Shown here in pieces: positions 6,464 to 13,715 of a DNA stretch of 38,443 nucleotides. Source of the DNA: a virus; the IMG/VR virus record IMGVR_UViG_3300047560_000826, positions 1 through 38,443 of that record. One strand, given 5' to 3'. Both the position numbers and the translations under genes were made by a program. The stretch's first letter is position 1. Each line of letters starts with the position of its first letter. The notes under the pieces were generated by a model, which saw only the letters and a list, made by a program, of their open reading frames with translations, was not told the origin of the DNA and ran no database searches.

Positions 6464-6643
6464 ATGCCACTGCGTAACGTAAAAGGCAAATGGTATTGGG
6501 GGTCAAAAGGCCCATTTGATACCAAGGCAAAGGCTCTGGCAGTGGCTAGGGCCGCTTACGCGCATGGGTACAAGGGTGAGCAGAGCGACACAAAGAATTC
6601 TGAGCCGCTGATTCTGGAAAGCAAATTTCCACAGAAAAATTAG
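6464..6643 (+). CDS. Small conserved phage protein (GKWYWGSKGPF type)
   Basis: A 59-residue protein, start ATG just after the previous stop. The pattern VKGKWYWGSKGPFDT followed by AKALAVARAAYAHGYK is a recurrent short phage protein of unknown role. It is the last gene of the rightward early block; T-rich sequence and then a long non-coding stretch follow. Confidence 0.6.
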   Translation: MPLRNVKGKWYWGSKGPFDTKAKALAVARAAYAHGYKGEQSDTKNSEPLILESKFPQKN

Positions 6644-6711
6644 GCGTCCAATTTTTTTTTCAAAAACCCTGAGTGGGGGGTCTGAAAATACATCTATTTT
6701 TCCCCTTTTTG

Positions 6712-6733
6712 TTAGTTGGTGCTCACTAACTTA
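6712..6733. repeat. TTAGT...ACTAA element, copy 1
   Basis: TTAGTTGGTGCTCACTAACTTA forms an imperfect palindrome (GTTAGT 6711-6716 with ACTAAC 6725-6730). The related copy is at 6876-6901. Possible operator or structural site; function unknown. Confidence 0.5.
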
Positions 6734-6833
6734 GCAAGCGCAAAGCAAGAAACGCGCCCCGCATATTGCACCCTATATCGCGCCACAATCGCCCACAATG
6801 CCCCAAATTTTTTAGCCTAAGGGGTATCCTAGG

Positions 6834-6850
6834 GTTTAGCAAAGTAAACG
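6834..6850. promoter_or_regulatory. Operator-like element GTTTAGCAAAGTAAACG
   Basis: Differs by one base from 8482-8498 and shares the GTTTA-N6-TAAAC inverted repeat. The other copy lies within the promoter of the leftward accessory operon, so the two copies bracket that operon. Binding by a phage regulator is inferred. Confidence 0.45.
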
Positions 6851-6875
6851 CCCCAAGGGGTTTTAAATCGTTTGC

Positions 6876-6901
6876 TTAGTTGGTTGGCGCTTACTAACTT
6901 A
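6876..6901. repeat. TTAGT...ACTAA element, copy 2
   Basis: Same ends as 6712-6733 (TTAGTTGG and ACTAACTTA), with four extra bases in the middle. It lies just beyond the leftward terminator. Confidence 0.5.
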
Positions 6902-6910
6902 ACGCCCCCA

Positions 6911-6935
6911 AAAAATCCCCGCGCTAATGGCGGGG
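6911..6935 (-). terminator. Rho-independent terminator of the leftward accessory operon
   Basis: On the minus strand, a GC stem (CCCCGC 6917-6922 pairing with GCGGGG 6930-6935, 7-base loop) is followed by ATTTTTT (6911-6917 on the plus strand as aaaaaat). It lies about 20 bases beyond the stop of the last leftward gene (6954). Confidence 0.8.
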
Positions 6936-6953
6936 AATGCTTGGGGCTATCAG

Positions 6954-7160
6954 TTAGGGGGTGAAACTATCAAGCAGGGGCCAAAAATCAGCGGGGGCTA
7001 CTTCGCATGGGGATAATTTTCCTGCTATATCTTCCAACTTGATAAGGTGGAATTCTTCGCCATTGGTAACGCCGCCACGGAAACCCGCCACGCGCCACAA
7101 TGTTCCGCTTCCGTCCATTATTGAGCCAATGTTGCCCGTCTTAATTTCTTGTGTTTTCAT
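6954..7160 (-). CDS. Unknown small protein, last gene of leftward accessory operon
   Basis: A 68-residue protein beginning MKTQEIKTGNIGSIMDGSG, with a beta-rich first half (LWRVAGFRGG) and a C-terminal PADFWPLLDSF. AAAGGA precedes the ATG. No family recognised; the fold could be a small SH3-like barrel (inference). Followed by the operon's terminator. Confidence 0.6.
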   Translation of the reverse strand: MKTQEIKTGNIGSIMDGSGTLWRVAGFRGGVTNGEEFHLIKLEDIAGKLSPCEVAPADFWPLLDSFTP

Positions 7161-7162
7161 GT

Positions 7163-7342
7163 TTAATCCTTTGCAAAAGATGCCTTGAATGTTTTATGCG
7201 GTTGCATCCTTGTTGCATCAATCAAGGCGGCGCGGCAAGTTTTGAACGCATTGGTAGACCATGCGTAAAACCATCCCTTTTCTCTTTCGTTCCAATACCA
7301 AACGTGAATTTTGCGTTTGTGAACTTTGAAATCTGTTTTCAT
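7163..7342 (-). CDS. Unknown small basic protein
   Basis: A 59-residue basic protein starting MKTDFKVHKRKIHVWYWN, with Trp/Tyr-rich strands (EKGWFYAWSTNAF). GGGGCAAGC precedes the ATG, and ATG 7342 overlaps the upstream gene's stop (ATGA). The gene fills the gap exactly and is chained to its neighbour, so I consider it real. Function unknown. Confidence 0.55.
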   Translation of the reverse strand: MKTDFKVHKRKIHVWYWNEREKGWFYAWSTNAFKTCRAALIDATRMQPHKTFKASFAKD

Positions 7343-7584
7343 GCTTGCCCCTTTGCGTTTTTGGTGTCTAAGATTTCGCGTAAATTTTTGGCGGTTTGAC
7401 GGTAAGACCCGTTATAAACGGCACAAACCCCGCCCCCGTCATTGATTATTGAGTAGACGCGGCGGCGACGGTTTACTCCATCGCCTCGTATGTTTGCAAA
7501 ATATAAATACCCCTTTTGTGGGTACGTTACGCAGTTTGCTTTGTTGATAGCCTCGCACAATTTATCAATTACGCCATTTTTCAC
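7339..7584 (-). CDS. Unknown small protein
   Basis: An 81-residue protein starting MKNGVIDKLCEAINKANC. It has a central basic patch NRRRRVYSI and C-terminal helix TAKNLREIL. Start and stop overlap both neighbours by four bases (ATGA). No family recognised. Confidence 0.55.
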   Translation of the reverse strand: MKNGVIDKLCEAINKANCVTYPQKGYLYFANIRGDGVNRRRRVYSIINDGGGVCAVYNGSYRQTAKNLREILDTKNAKGQA

Positions 7585-7817
7585 GATTGCACTCCCTTTG
7601 CTTGCTCAATGTCATCTAGAAAATTGGCAAGTAAAAGCCCATTTTCTGAAACCTTATCGGCTAAATCTCTAAGTGTTTCTAGTTGCATCCATAGCGGCGG
7701 CGGGTTTTCGCTTTGCAGTGCTGCAAAAAGAATCCCGATTGCTGCCCATGCTTTGTTGTTTTCCTTGTACGCTTTATCAAGTTGCAAAGCGTGATTTTGT
7801 AGGAGTGATTTTTTCAT
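7581..7817 (-). CDS. Unknown small helical protein
   Basis: A 78-residue protein with helices throughout (LLQNHALQLDKAYKEN, LRDLADKVSENGLLLANFL). AAGGGGCAATT precedes the ATG. Leu-rich heptads suggest a short coiled coil or bundle. Stop overlaps the next start (ATGA). Confidence 0.55.
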   Translation of the reverse strand: MKKSLLQNHALQLDKAYKENNKAWAAIGILFAALQSENPPPLWMQLETLRDLADKVSENGLLLANFLDDIEQAKGVQS

Positions 7818-7827
7818 AATTGCCCCT

Positions 7828-8004
7828 TTAATCTTGAATTTCTGTTACGTCGCAAATTCTCCAATCCCCGGCATCTTCTCGCATGGTGTCAAACATTCCC
7901 CCATCCATATCCCGCGCCATTTCGTTGGCCTGCTCCTCGTTTTCCGCTTCAATTTCTGCGGTTAAATACGTGGACATAACGGCCACTACCTTAAATTTTT
8001 TCAT
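7828..8004 (-). CDS. DpnD/PcfM-like small protein
   Basis: A 58-residue acidic protein: an initial strand KKFKVVAVMSTYLTAEIEAEN, quoted in part as KKFKVVAVMSTY, then a helix EEQANEMARDM and a final strand WRICDVTEI. This strand-helix-strand pattern is that of the DpnD/PcfM-like domain, a small domain of unknown function found on phages and plasmids. GGGGAAACC precedes the ATG. Confidence 0.5.
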   Translation of the reverse strand: MKKFKVVAVMSTYLTAEIEAENEEQANEMARDMDGGMFDTMREDAGDWRICDVTEIQD

Positions 8005-8013
8005 GGTTTCCCC

Positions 8014-8280
8014 TTAAATCTTTGAAGCGTCAAAACAAAACACAAAGCCGCGCCCATCGGCGCTGTCACCGTATCGCATATCGCGTAAGTCCCAATTTAA
8101 TTTGTGTTTATGCACCAAAGCAATAACGGCTTCAAAGTGACATTTTTCACCGCTTAAATGATATGGATATGCAATGGTTGCATCGAATCCTTTTCGCTCT
8201 CCATGTCCGGCGGTGTATGCTTTAATCCTTGCGCCGCGTGTATTTGTAGGCCCAATAAATTTTGTATGTATAGCAATCAT
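8014..8280 (-). CDS. Unknown protein, conserved-looking beta-alpha fold
   Basis: An 88-residue protein: MIAIHTKFIGPTNTRGARIK, then a Gly/His loop TAGHGERKG and a helix FEAVIALVHKH, ending FVFCFDASK. AAGGGG precedes the ATG. Similar short proteins starting with IHTKFIGPTNTRG-like sequence occur in phages and plasmids, but I know of no role. Confidence 0.6.
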   Translation of the reverse strand: MIAIHTKFIGPTNTRGARIKAYTAGHGERKGFDATIAYPYHLSGEKCHFEAVIALVHKHKLNWDLRDMRYGDSADGRGFVFCFDASKI

Positions 8281-8290
8281 TGAATTCCCC

Positions 8291-8413
8291 TTATTTAGTC
8301 AAGACGTCAAAATAAGCAAGAGCAAGGCAAACGCCTACACTTACAATGGCAACAAAGCCGATAGCGTTAAAAATTCGCTCTGTGATTGATAGCGAAGAAT
8401 CAAAGTAATTCAT
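8291..8413 (-). CDS. Single-span membrane micro-protein
   Basis: A 40-residue protein whose second half (IGFVAIVSVGVCLALAYF) is one transmembrane helix. It is the first gene of the leftward accessory operon, with AAGGGG upstream of its ATG. It may sit in the inner membrane with a short soluble N-terminus. Function unknown. Confidence 0.55.
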   Translation of the reverse strand: MNYFDSSLSITERIFNAIGFVAIVSVGVCLALAYFDVLTK

Positions 8414-8468
8414 AAAAAACCCCTTTTTTACGTTTTGACGCTTGCCCCTTGCTTGCGTCATGTTTCAT

Positions 8469-8498
8469 AGTATAGGGTAAAGTTTAGAAAAGTAAACG
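8469..8498 (-). promoter_or_regulatory. Promoter of leftward accessory operon with embedded operator-like palindrome
   Basis: On the minus strand TTTACT (8491-8496), a 16-base spacer and TATACT (8469-8474). GTTTAGAAAAGTAAACG (8482-8498) covers the -35 and part of the spacer and is nearly identical to 6834-6850. The same TTTACT-N16-TATACT arrangement occurs before the other leftward operon (38172-38199), so both may be controlled together. Confidence 0.6.
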
Positions 8499-8526
8499 GG
8501 GGAAAACCCTACAAGGTAAAAATAAA

Positions 8527-8955
8527 TTGCCCACGTTACCAAAAAACAACACTTGTGAAGCGTTACGGTGTAAAGCGCCCCGCGCTATCGGCTCCGCATA
8601 TTGTGAAACCCACGGCGGCAAGCCTAAACAAAGCGCCGCCCGTTTTGAATCTAACGCTGCCTACAAGGGCGCGGCATGGGCAAGCATACGGGCGCGGCAG
8701 TTAAGCGCCGCCCCCCTTTGCGCCTCATGCTTAACCCATGGGCAAGTAACGCAAGCTCAAGCCGTGGATCACGTTTTCCCGTGGAGGCAAATAGCCCCCG
8801 CCGCTTTTGCGTGTAACCTTTTTCAAAGCCTTTGCGCTCCATGCCATAGCCTAAAAACGGCGGCGGAGCAAAAAGGGGTGTTTATCCATTACACAGAGCG
8901 CGGAACCATGGAGTACACCCGCGCCGATTACATGACGGCAACGGCAAATTTATAA
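8527..8955 (+). CDS. HNH endonuclease next to terminase
   Basis: A 142-residue HNH protein: zinc-knuckle pairs C65/C68 and C103/C106-H107, and D81-H82 followed by FPW, then N97 in ACNLFQSLCAPCHS. HNH proteins beside the terminase genes are common in HK97-type cos phages and help terminase make its specific cut. An extra Cys/His set near the N-terminus (C10, C15, C26, H29) may bind a second zinc. The start is a TTG with AAGGT upstream; no ATG is available. Codon use is GC-rich and differs from the head genes. Confidence 0.75.
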   Translation: MPTLPKNNTCEALRCKAPRAIGSAYCETHGGKPKQSAARFESNAAYKGAAWASIRARQLSAAPLCASCLTHGQVTQAQAVDHVFPWRQIAPAAFACNLFQSLCAPCHSLKTAAEQKGVFIHYTERGTMEYTRADYMTATANL

Positions 8956-9310
8956 CCGCGCCGCCTCAATGCACCTAGCGCCGCGCCCGCCGCGCCCGCC
9001 GCACCAATAAAACCCCTTTTATTTAATACTAAACGCCACAAAACGGGCGGATATAACCGCGCCCGCCTTTTCATTTAATACATTTATGCGGGTAATTAAA
9101 GGCAAAACGCAAGAACCGCGCGTTTAATTTAATACAAAAGCACGCAAGCAAAGCTCGAAAACGCGCAAAAGCAAGGCAAAATCACGCGATTAGAAACTTA
9201 AATGTATGTAATTGGCAACGGAGCAGGCGCGGGGTCAATTTCGTAGGAGAGGTAAGTCAGAGGGGGGAGTAAGGTATACTGTTAACCAAACTAAACCCTT
9301 GGGAATTCCC
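8956..9310. other. Repeat-rich non-coding region before terminase; candidate packaging site
   Basis: No gene seen. Three copies of ATTTAATAC (9021-9029, 9073-9081, 9127-9135; spacing 52 and 54 bases), three copies of CCGCGCCCGCC (8981-8991, 8990-9000, 9057-9067), a perfect hairpin AATAAAA/TTTTATT (9006-9023) and a GC-rich inverted repeat around 9045-9066 followed by CCTTTT. Its position between an HNH gene and the small terminase gene is where cos or pac sites lie. TATACT (9275-9280) may be a weak -10 for the late genes. Confidence 0.5.
9021..9135. repeat. Three ATTTAATAC boxes at about 53-bp spacing
   Basis: Boxes at 9021-9029, 9073-9081 and 9127-9135, each preceded by a T-rich trinucleotide. 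Regular spacing of about five helical turns suggests protein binding sites on one face of the DNA, possibly for the small terminase subunit. Function is inferred. Confidence 0.55.
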
Positions 9311-9697
9311 ATGAGCAAAGCGCCTTCAAAGAAAACTCCAAAAAACATCATTGATTACATCCGGAGTCCAGACGATTGGGATGCAAAAATCTTTGAGACA
9401 AAAATACGCAGCGAAATCGAGGCGTCAACCGGCGCTTTGACCGCCAGTGATGAAACCCTTTTGGGGATGCTTGTGATGACAATGGAAAGCCTGATTGCTT
9501 CTGAGCGAACAATCAAGGCGCAAGGCCATATCGAGCATTACAATTCCGGCCCTGCCACATCACCCTATTACAAGATAAGAGTTGAGTCTTTGGACAAAGC
9601 GATCAAGATCCTTGCGGAATTGGGCCTTGTTGCCCGTGGTCGCCCCAAGAAGACCAGCGTACCGTCAGCCGTAGATGAGTTATTCAACACTGCTTGA
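9311..9697 (+). CDS. Terminase small subunit
   Basis: A 128-residue protein. The C-terminal two thirds match P27-like small terminase subunits: SERTIKAQGHIEHYNSG, then ATSPYYKIRVESLDKAIKIL and a basic tail GRPKKTSV. It recognises packaging-site DNA and recruits the large subunit. ATG 9311 is preferred over a TTG 33 codons upstream because that extension is poor coding sequence. The gene overlaps the large subunit gene by 23 bases. Confidence 0.75.
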   Translation: MSKAPSKKTPKNIIDYIRSPDDWDAKIFETKIRSEIEASTGALTASDETLLGMLVMTMESLIASERTIKAQGHIEHYNSGPATSPYYKIRVESLDKAIKILAELGLVARGRPKKTSVPSAVDELFNTA

Positions 9698-11348
9698 GCC
9701 TGCGTTTAAATACGCCACTGCCGTAGTTCGCGGCGACCAACTTGCGTGTGAAGATGTCCGAATTGCGTGTCAGCGATTCTTGGACATGGTTGAGCGCAAA
9801 GATGCTCAATACGAGTTCGTCCCCGCAAAGGCTGAACATATCCTCAAATTCGCCAAATTCTGCCGCCATGTCAAAGGGCCAGATGCTGGCAAGTCAATTG
9901 AGCTTGAGGGGTTTCAGGTTCTTTTCCTTGCTGCCATTTATGGGTTCAGAAACAAGAAAGACCACGGCATCCGATGGGTGACTGACGTTATCTTGTTCGT
10001 TCCGCGAAAGTCCGGTAAGACCACATTGGCGTCGATCATTGCCTTGTATGAATTGCTGTTTGGCGAGGCTGGCCCAGAGGTGTTTACTCTGGCGACCAAC
10101 CGAGAGCAGGCATCCATTTGCTTTGATTCGTCCAAGGCCATCATGGAGAGCATGATCCCTGAGTTGCAGAGCCGATTCATTCCATTCCGAAGTGAACTGA
10201 AAAAGGCAGGCGACTCGACCTCTACCTACCGCGCCCTGTCCCGTGAAAACCGTAAGACTGGTGACGGTAAGAACCCATCATGTGCCATGATCGACGAGGC
10301 CGCGCAGATCACCGAGCGTGGCTCCATTGAGGTGTTGCACTCCGGTATGGCGGCGCGTAAGAACCCGCTTCGGATGTATCTGACGACCGCAAGTTTCACG
10401 AAAGAGACAAAGTTTTACGAGGACTTGAATCACTTTCGCGCGGTTCTGCGCGGCGCTGCGGAGGACACTTTCCGCTGGTTTGGATTGCTGTATTCCGTCG
10501 ATCCCGGTGATGAGTGGTCTGATCCGTCTGTATGGGGCAAGGCCAACCCGATGCTTGGCGTTTCTGTTACGACGGAGGCCATTCAGCACATGGCAGACGA
10601 GGCTAAGAGCAAACCTGCGTCCCTCAATGAATTTCTGTGTAAGCAGCTCAATATCTATGTGAGTTCAAATGCTGCTTGGGTTGATCGCCGGTATTGGGAT
10701 GAGTCCATTGCGCCAATGCCAACCGATAAGCCGGAGGCTACATTCATTGGATTTGACTTGGCTCATAGTCGAGATTTGAATGCCGTGGTAACGCTGCATC
10801 GCTATGGTGAGGAAGACCTTTACGCCAAGTTTAAATTCTTCTTGCCAGAGGAGTCGATTGATCTTGTGCCAAATCATTACAAGTCGATCTTTCAACAGGC
10901 CGTTGCCTCGGGTATCTTGCATCTCACACCCGGAAACGTGACTGATCTGAATGAGATCGAGTCGTACATTCGCCAAGAATCGGAGCTATATGAAGTCAAA
11001 GAAATTGGTTACGATCCTTATAACGCTGCTGCTTTGGTCGCCAATCTATTTTCCTACGGCCTTCCAGTCAAGAAGGTTGGACAAGGTATGGCAGTACTAT
11101 CCAACCCGTCGAAAACGGCAGAACAACTCATCCTCAAAAAAGCTATCAAGCACGATGGAAATCCGTTTGTTGGGTGGCAGCTCGGTAATTGCGAGGTCTA
11201 CACGGACGTAAACGGTAACGTAAAAGTGAGAAAAAATGAGGCTGATCCATCTGCTAAAGTGGACGGGATCATCGCAATGATTATGGCCTTGCACTGCCAT
11301 TTGGATAATGTTTTCGTGTCAGATTCTTATGGACTACGATTATTTTGA
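9675..11348 (+). CDS. Terminase large subunit
   Basis: A 557-residue packaging motor. The ATPase domain has a Walker A variant VPRKSGKTT (K115) and Walker B AMIDEAA (D207, E208), and the nuclease domain has FIGFDLAHSRD (D361) and VDGIIAM (D530). It pumps DNA into the prohead and cuts concatemers. The length and motif order are those of HK97/P27-type terminases. ATG 9675 lies inside the small subunit gene, typical of coupling. Confidence 0.95.
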   Translation: MSYSTLLEPAFKYATAVVRGDQLACEDVRIACQRFLDMVERKDAQYEFVPAKAEHILKFAKFCRHVKGPDAGKSIELEGFQVLFLAAIYGFRNKKDHGIRWVTDVILFVPRKSGKTTLASIIALYELLFGEAGPEVFTLATNREQASICFDSSKAIMESMIPELQSRFIPFRSELKKAGDSTSTYRALSRENRKTGDGKNPSCAMIDEAAQITERGSIEVLHSGMAARKNPLRMYLTTASFTKETKFYEDLNHFRAVLRGAAEDTFRWFGLLYSVDPGDEWSDPSVWGKANPMLGVSVTTEAIQHMADEAKSKPASLNEFLCKQLNIYVSSNAAWVDRRYWDESIAPMPTDKPEATFIGFDLAHSRDLNAVVTLHRYGEEDLYAKFKFFLPEESIDLVPNHYKSIFQQAVASGILHLTPGNVTDLNEIESYIRQESELYEVKEIGYDPYNAAALVANLFSYGLPVKKVGQGMAVLSNPSKTAEQLILKKAIKHDGNPFVGWQLGNCEVYTDVNGNVKVRKNEADPSAKVDGIIAMIMALHCHLDNVFVSDSYGLRLF

Positions 11349-11378
11349 GTGATAACATCACGAAAACTAGGAGCTGAC

Positions 11379-12776
11379 ATGGCTATTCTTGACATTTTCA
11401 AACGTAATTCCACCAAAGCCAACGAAAGCAATACGCTGTTCGGTCAGACGGCTCTAGGTAACAACGTCATCTATTCGGGCAGCAATACTCGCCCCACGGT
11501 CAATACACAAATCCTGTATGTGACCACTTCAAGCACCAATCAGGCGGGTCGTCCAATCGACATGAGCCTGTTGACGCGCAACAGTACGGTAATGGCTTGC
11601 GTTGGAGCGAAAGCTCGGGCATTAGCTCAGTTGCCAATCAAGATCATGGCAGAGCAAGAAGACGGATCGTATCTCGATGCTGTGAAAGACAAGTCCGTTG
11701 GTGTGCGTGACAAAAACAAGGCCAAGCAAGTCGCCAAACTCTTAAACAACCCCAACAATTTCCAGTCCAAATATGAGTTCTGGTATCAATGGCTCATGTG
11801 GTTGGAATTGTCTGGCGAAGCATTCACGCTATGGTGGCGCGAAGATCAAAAGAACCCAACACAGACCCCGATGGAAATGTATGTGTTGGATTCGACATTG
11901 ATTGCTGTGACGATCAACCCTGCGCGTTACCCTTCATATCGCCTGTCTACTCCGTCCTACGGTTTCAGTAAAGACGAGCCATTGGCTGCGCATCAAGTAA
12001 TGCACTGCAAAGAAGCCGCATGGCAAGGCTCGGCTGGTTTCAACAAGGGCATCTTGGCTGCTGAGTTGGTGACGTTGGATCAAGACATCGACGTTTATGC
12101 CAACTTCATCATGCTGAATGGCGCGAAACCAACTGGTATGTTCACCACTGAGCAAGTGATTCCCAATGGAAAGTACGAAGAAATTGCCGCGCGTCTGAAA
12201 GAGGCTTGGTCTTCTTTGGTTGGCAGTCAGAAAACCGACTTGTCGAAACCCGGTCAAGGTATGTTGCTTGACCAAGGCATGAAGTACACGCCTTTGGATA
12301 TTTTGACTTTGCAGGATACGCAGGCTGCTGAGTTGAAGATCCAAACCATGAAGCGCATCTGCGGTTTGTTTGGTGTGCCTCCTGCAATGATTGGTATTGC
12401 GGATCAGAAGTACAACAACACTCAAACAATGTTGGATGAGTTCTACAAGTCAACGATGTATCCCACGATCGTGAACGTGCAGGACAAATTGAAGCAACAG
12501 TTGTTCAATGGCTTCCCATCTTTGTCGGTTCAATTCGATACAGCAAACTTCTTGAAGGGCGCTCCGATTGACCAGATGAATTATGTGAAGGCTGGCGTTG
12601 AAGCTGGCATCTTGACTCCAAATGAGGCGCGTGAGTATTTGGGCAAAGCTCAAAAAGAAGGCGGCGATGAATTGAAGCAAGATACAAAGGCAACAGATCC
12701 GATTGCTGGATCAAGTCCTCAAGATACCGGCGGCGGCGGCGGAAATCAACGAAATAAAGCAAACATCGGCAAATAA
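11379..12776 (+). CDS. Portal protein
   Basis: A 465-residue HK97-type portal: N-terminal SLLTRNSTVMACVGAKARALAQLP-like start (in part), a central region with NNPNNFQSKYEFWYQWLMWL, and the conserved helix around RICGLFGVPPAMIG followed by YNNTQTMLDEFY. The dodecameric portal is the head vertex and the DNA channel. ATG 11379 is chosen because AGGAG stands five bases upstream; a GTG at 11349 is less likely. The Gly-rich C-terminus is disordered. Confidence 0.93.
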   Translation: MAILDIFKRNSTKANESNTLFGQTALGNNVIYSGSNTRPTVNTQILYVTTSSTNQAGRPIDMSLLTRNSTVMACVGAKARALAQLPIKIMAEQEDGSYLDAVKDKSVGVRDKNKAKQVAKLLNNPNNFQSKYEFWYQWLMWLELSGEAFTLWWREDQKNPTQTPMEMYVLDSTLIAVTINPARYPSYRLSTPSYGFSKDEPLAAHQVMHCKEAAWQGSAGFNKGILAAELVTLDQDIDVYANFIMLNGAKPTGMFTTEQVIPNGKYEEIAARLKEAWSSLVGSQKTDLSKPGQGMLLDQGMKYTPLDILTLQDTQAAELKIQTMKRICGLFGVPPAMIGIADQKYNNTQTMLDEFYKSTMYPTIVNVQDKLKQQLFNGFPSLSVQFDTANFLKGAPIDQMNYVKAGVEAGILTPNEAREYLGKAQKEGGDELKQDTKATDPIAGSSPQDTGGGGGNQRNKANIGK

Positions 12777-12989
12777 ATGTCGTTGATTTTTAAGATTATG
12801 GTAGCATCGTTGGTAGCTAATAGACCAACTGTGCCGCCTCCACCTCGTCGTGGTAGGCCGCCAAAAATAATACATGACATTGACCAAACTAAAGTCGATG
12901 AGGTAATCCATGACGCAAAAAAACTTGATGATGTTGTGCGAGGCCAAACTGGTTCTCGAAAAGGCAGGCGGCGCAGAGCCAACGGGTAA
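12777..12989 (+). CDS. Small basic protein with AT-hook-like motif
   Basis: A 70-residue protein with PPPPRRGRPPKI near the middle; RGRPP flanked by basic residues is the core of an AT-hook, which binds the minor groove of AT-rich DNA. It fills the gap between portal and protease and overlaps the protease start by 80 bases. A start at ATG 12798 is also possible. Role unknown; it may be a head-associated or shadow-free connector gene. Confidence 0.45.
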   Translation: MSLIFKIMVASLVANRPTVPPPPRRGRPPKIIHDIDQTKVDEVIHDAKKLDDVVRGQTGSRKGRRRRANG

Positions 12990-13713
12990 CATTGAGGCGG
13001 TTGTTACGACTTGGGGGCCGCGCGAAGGCGCAGACGGTCGCAAGTTCAATTACCAGCCAGAGGCGTTTATGCAGTGGGCCGAAGATTTCGGCAAAACTGG
13101 TCGTCCTCTCCCAATGTTTGTTAACCACGAAGCCGATGCAATTCCTGTTGGCGAATGGACATCATTTGAGTTTGACGATACCGGCATGAAAGCCTCGGGT
13201 CGCCTCTACATCAATACAACTCAAGGCTCTGATCTGTATCAAGTGATGAGCGAATCTCCAAATATGTTCGGTGGTGTTTCTGTTGGCGCATACGCCGAAG
13301 AATATCAATGGACAAAAGAAGACGGCACTGTTTTCCCCGCTGGTTCTGGCGACTATTGGGATGATGGTTACTTCCAAATCACCAAGGGTGGTTTGCGTGA
13401 AGTGTCAGTCGTGATGTACCCAAACAACCCTATGGCAGAAGTTCAGAAGTTGGAGTATTTCCGCGCTGACGGCTCTGCCGATTTAAAAGTTTTGGAGCAA
13501 GCCCTGCGTGATGTCGGTCTTTCCAAGAAAGATGCGGTCGCTGCCGCATCTACATTCAAGAAAGTGATTGAGCAGCGTGATGCCACTCAAGAGCAGATTG
13601 AAATTGCGCCTCAACAGAGTGAGTCTGATGTGGAAGCGACCGAAGCTGAAATTCTCGCTGCTCTTGAGCAACGTGAACTTCTTAAACTCCTCGACAAACG
13701 CCTGAAAGGTTAA
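12910..13713 (+). CDS. Prohead maturation protease (HK97 S78 family)
   Basis: A 267-residue serine protease: catalytic H73 in FVNHEADAIPVGEW and S124 in MFGGVSVGAYAEE, followed by GGLREVSVVMYPNNP, the usual strand with the third site residue. It cleaves the delta domain from capsid protein during maturation and then digests itself. The C-terminal 80 residues are acidic and helical, as in protease-scaffold versions. GAGGT precedes the ATG. Confidence 0.9.
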   Translation: MTQKNLMMLCEAKLVLEKAGGAEPTGNIEAVVTTWGPREGADGRKFNYQPEAFMQWAEDFGKTGRPLPMFVNHEADAIPVGEWTSFEFDDTGMKASGRLYINTTQGSDLYQVMSESPNMFGGVSVGAYAEEYQWTKEDGTVFPAGSGDYWDDGYFQITKGGLREVSVVMYPNNPMAEVQKLEYFRADGSADLKVLEQALRDVGLSKKDAVAAASTFKKVIEQRDATQEQIEIAPQQSESDVEATEAEILAALEQRELLKLLDKRLKG

Positions 13714-13715
13714 TC

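Larger units (their letters stand above)
6644..6953. other. Non-coding convergent region with repeated palindromic elements
   Basis: No gene found in these 310 bases. They contain a T-run (6652-6660) after the early block, a repeated element TTAGTTGG...ACTAACTTA in two versions (6712-6733, and 6876-6901 with a 4-base insertion), an operator-like palindrome GTTTA-N6-TAAAC (6834-6849), and the terminator of the leftward operon. Runs of C and G are frequent and the base composition differs from the flanking early genes. Confidence 0.7.
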
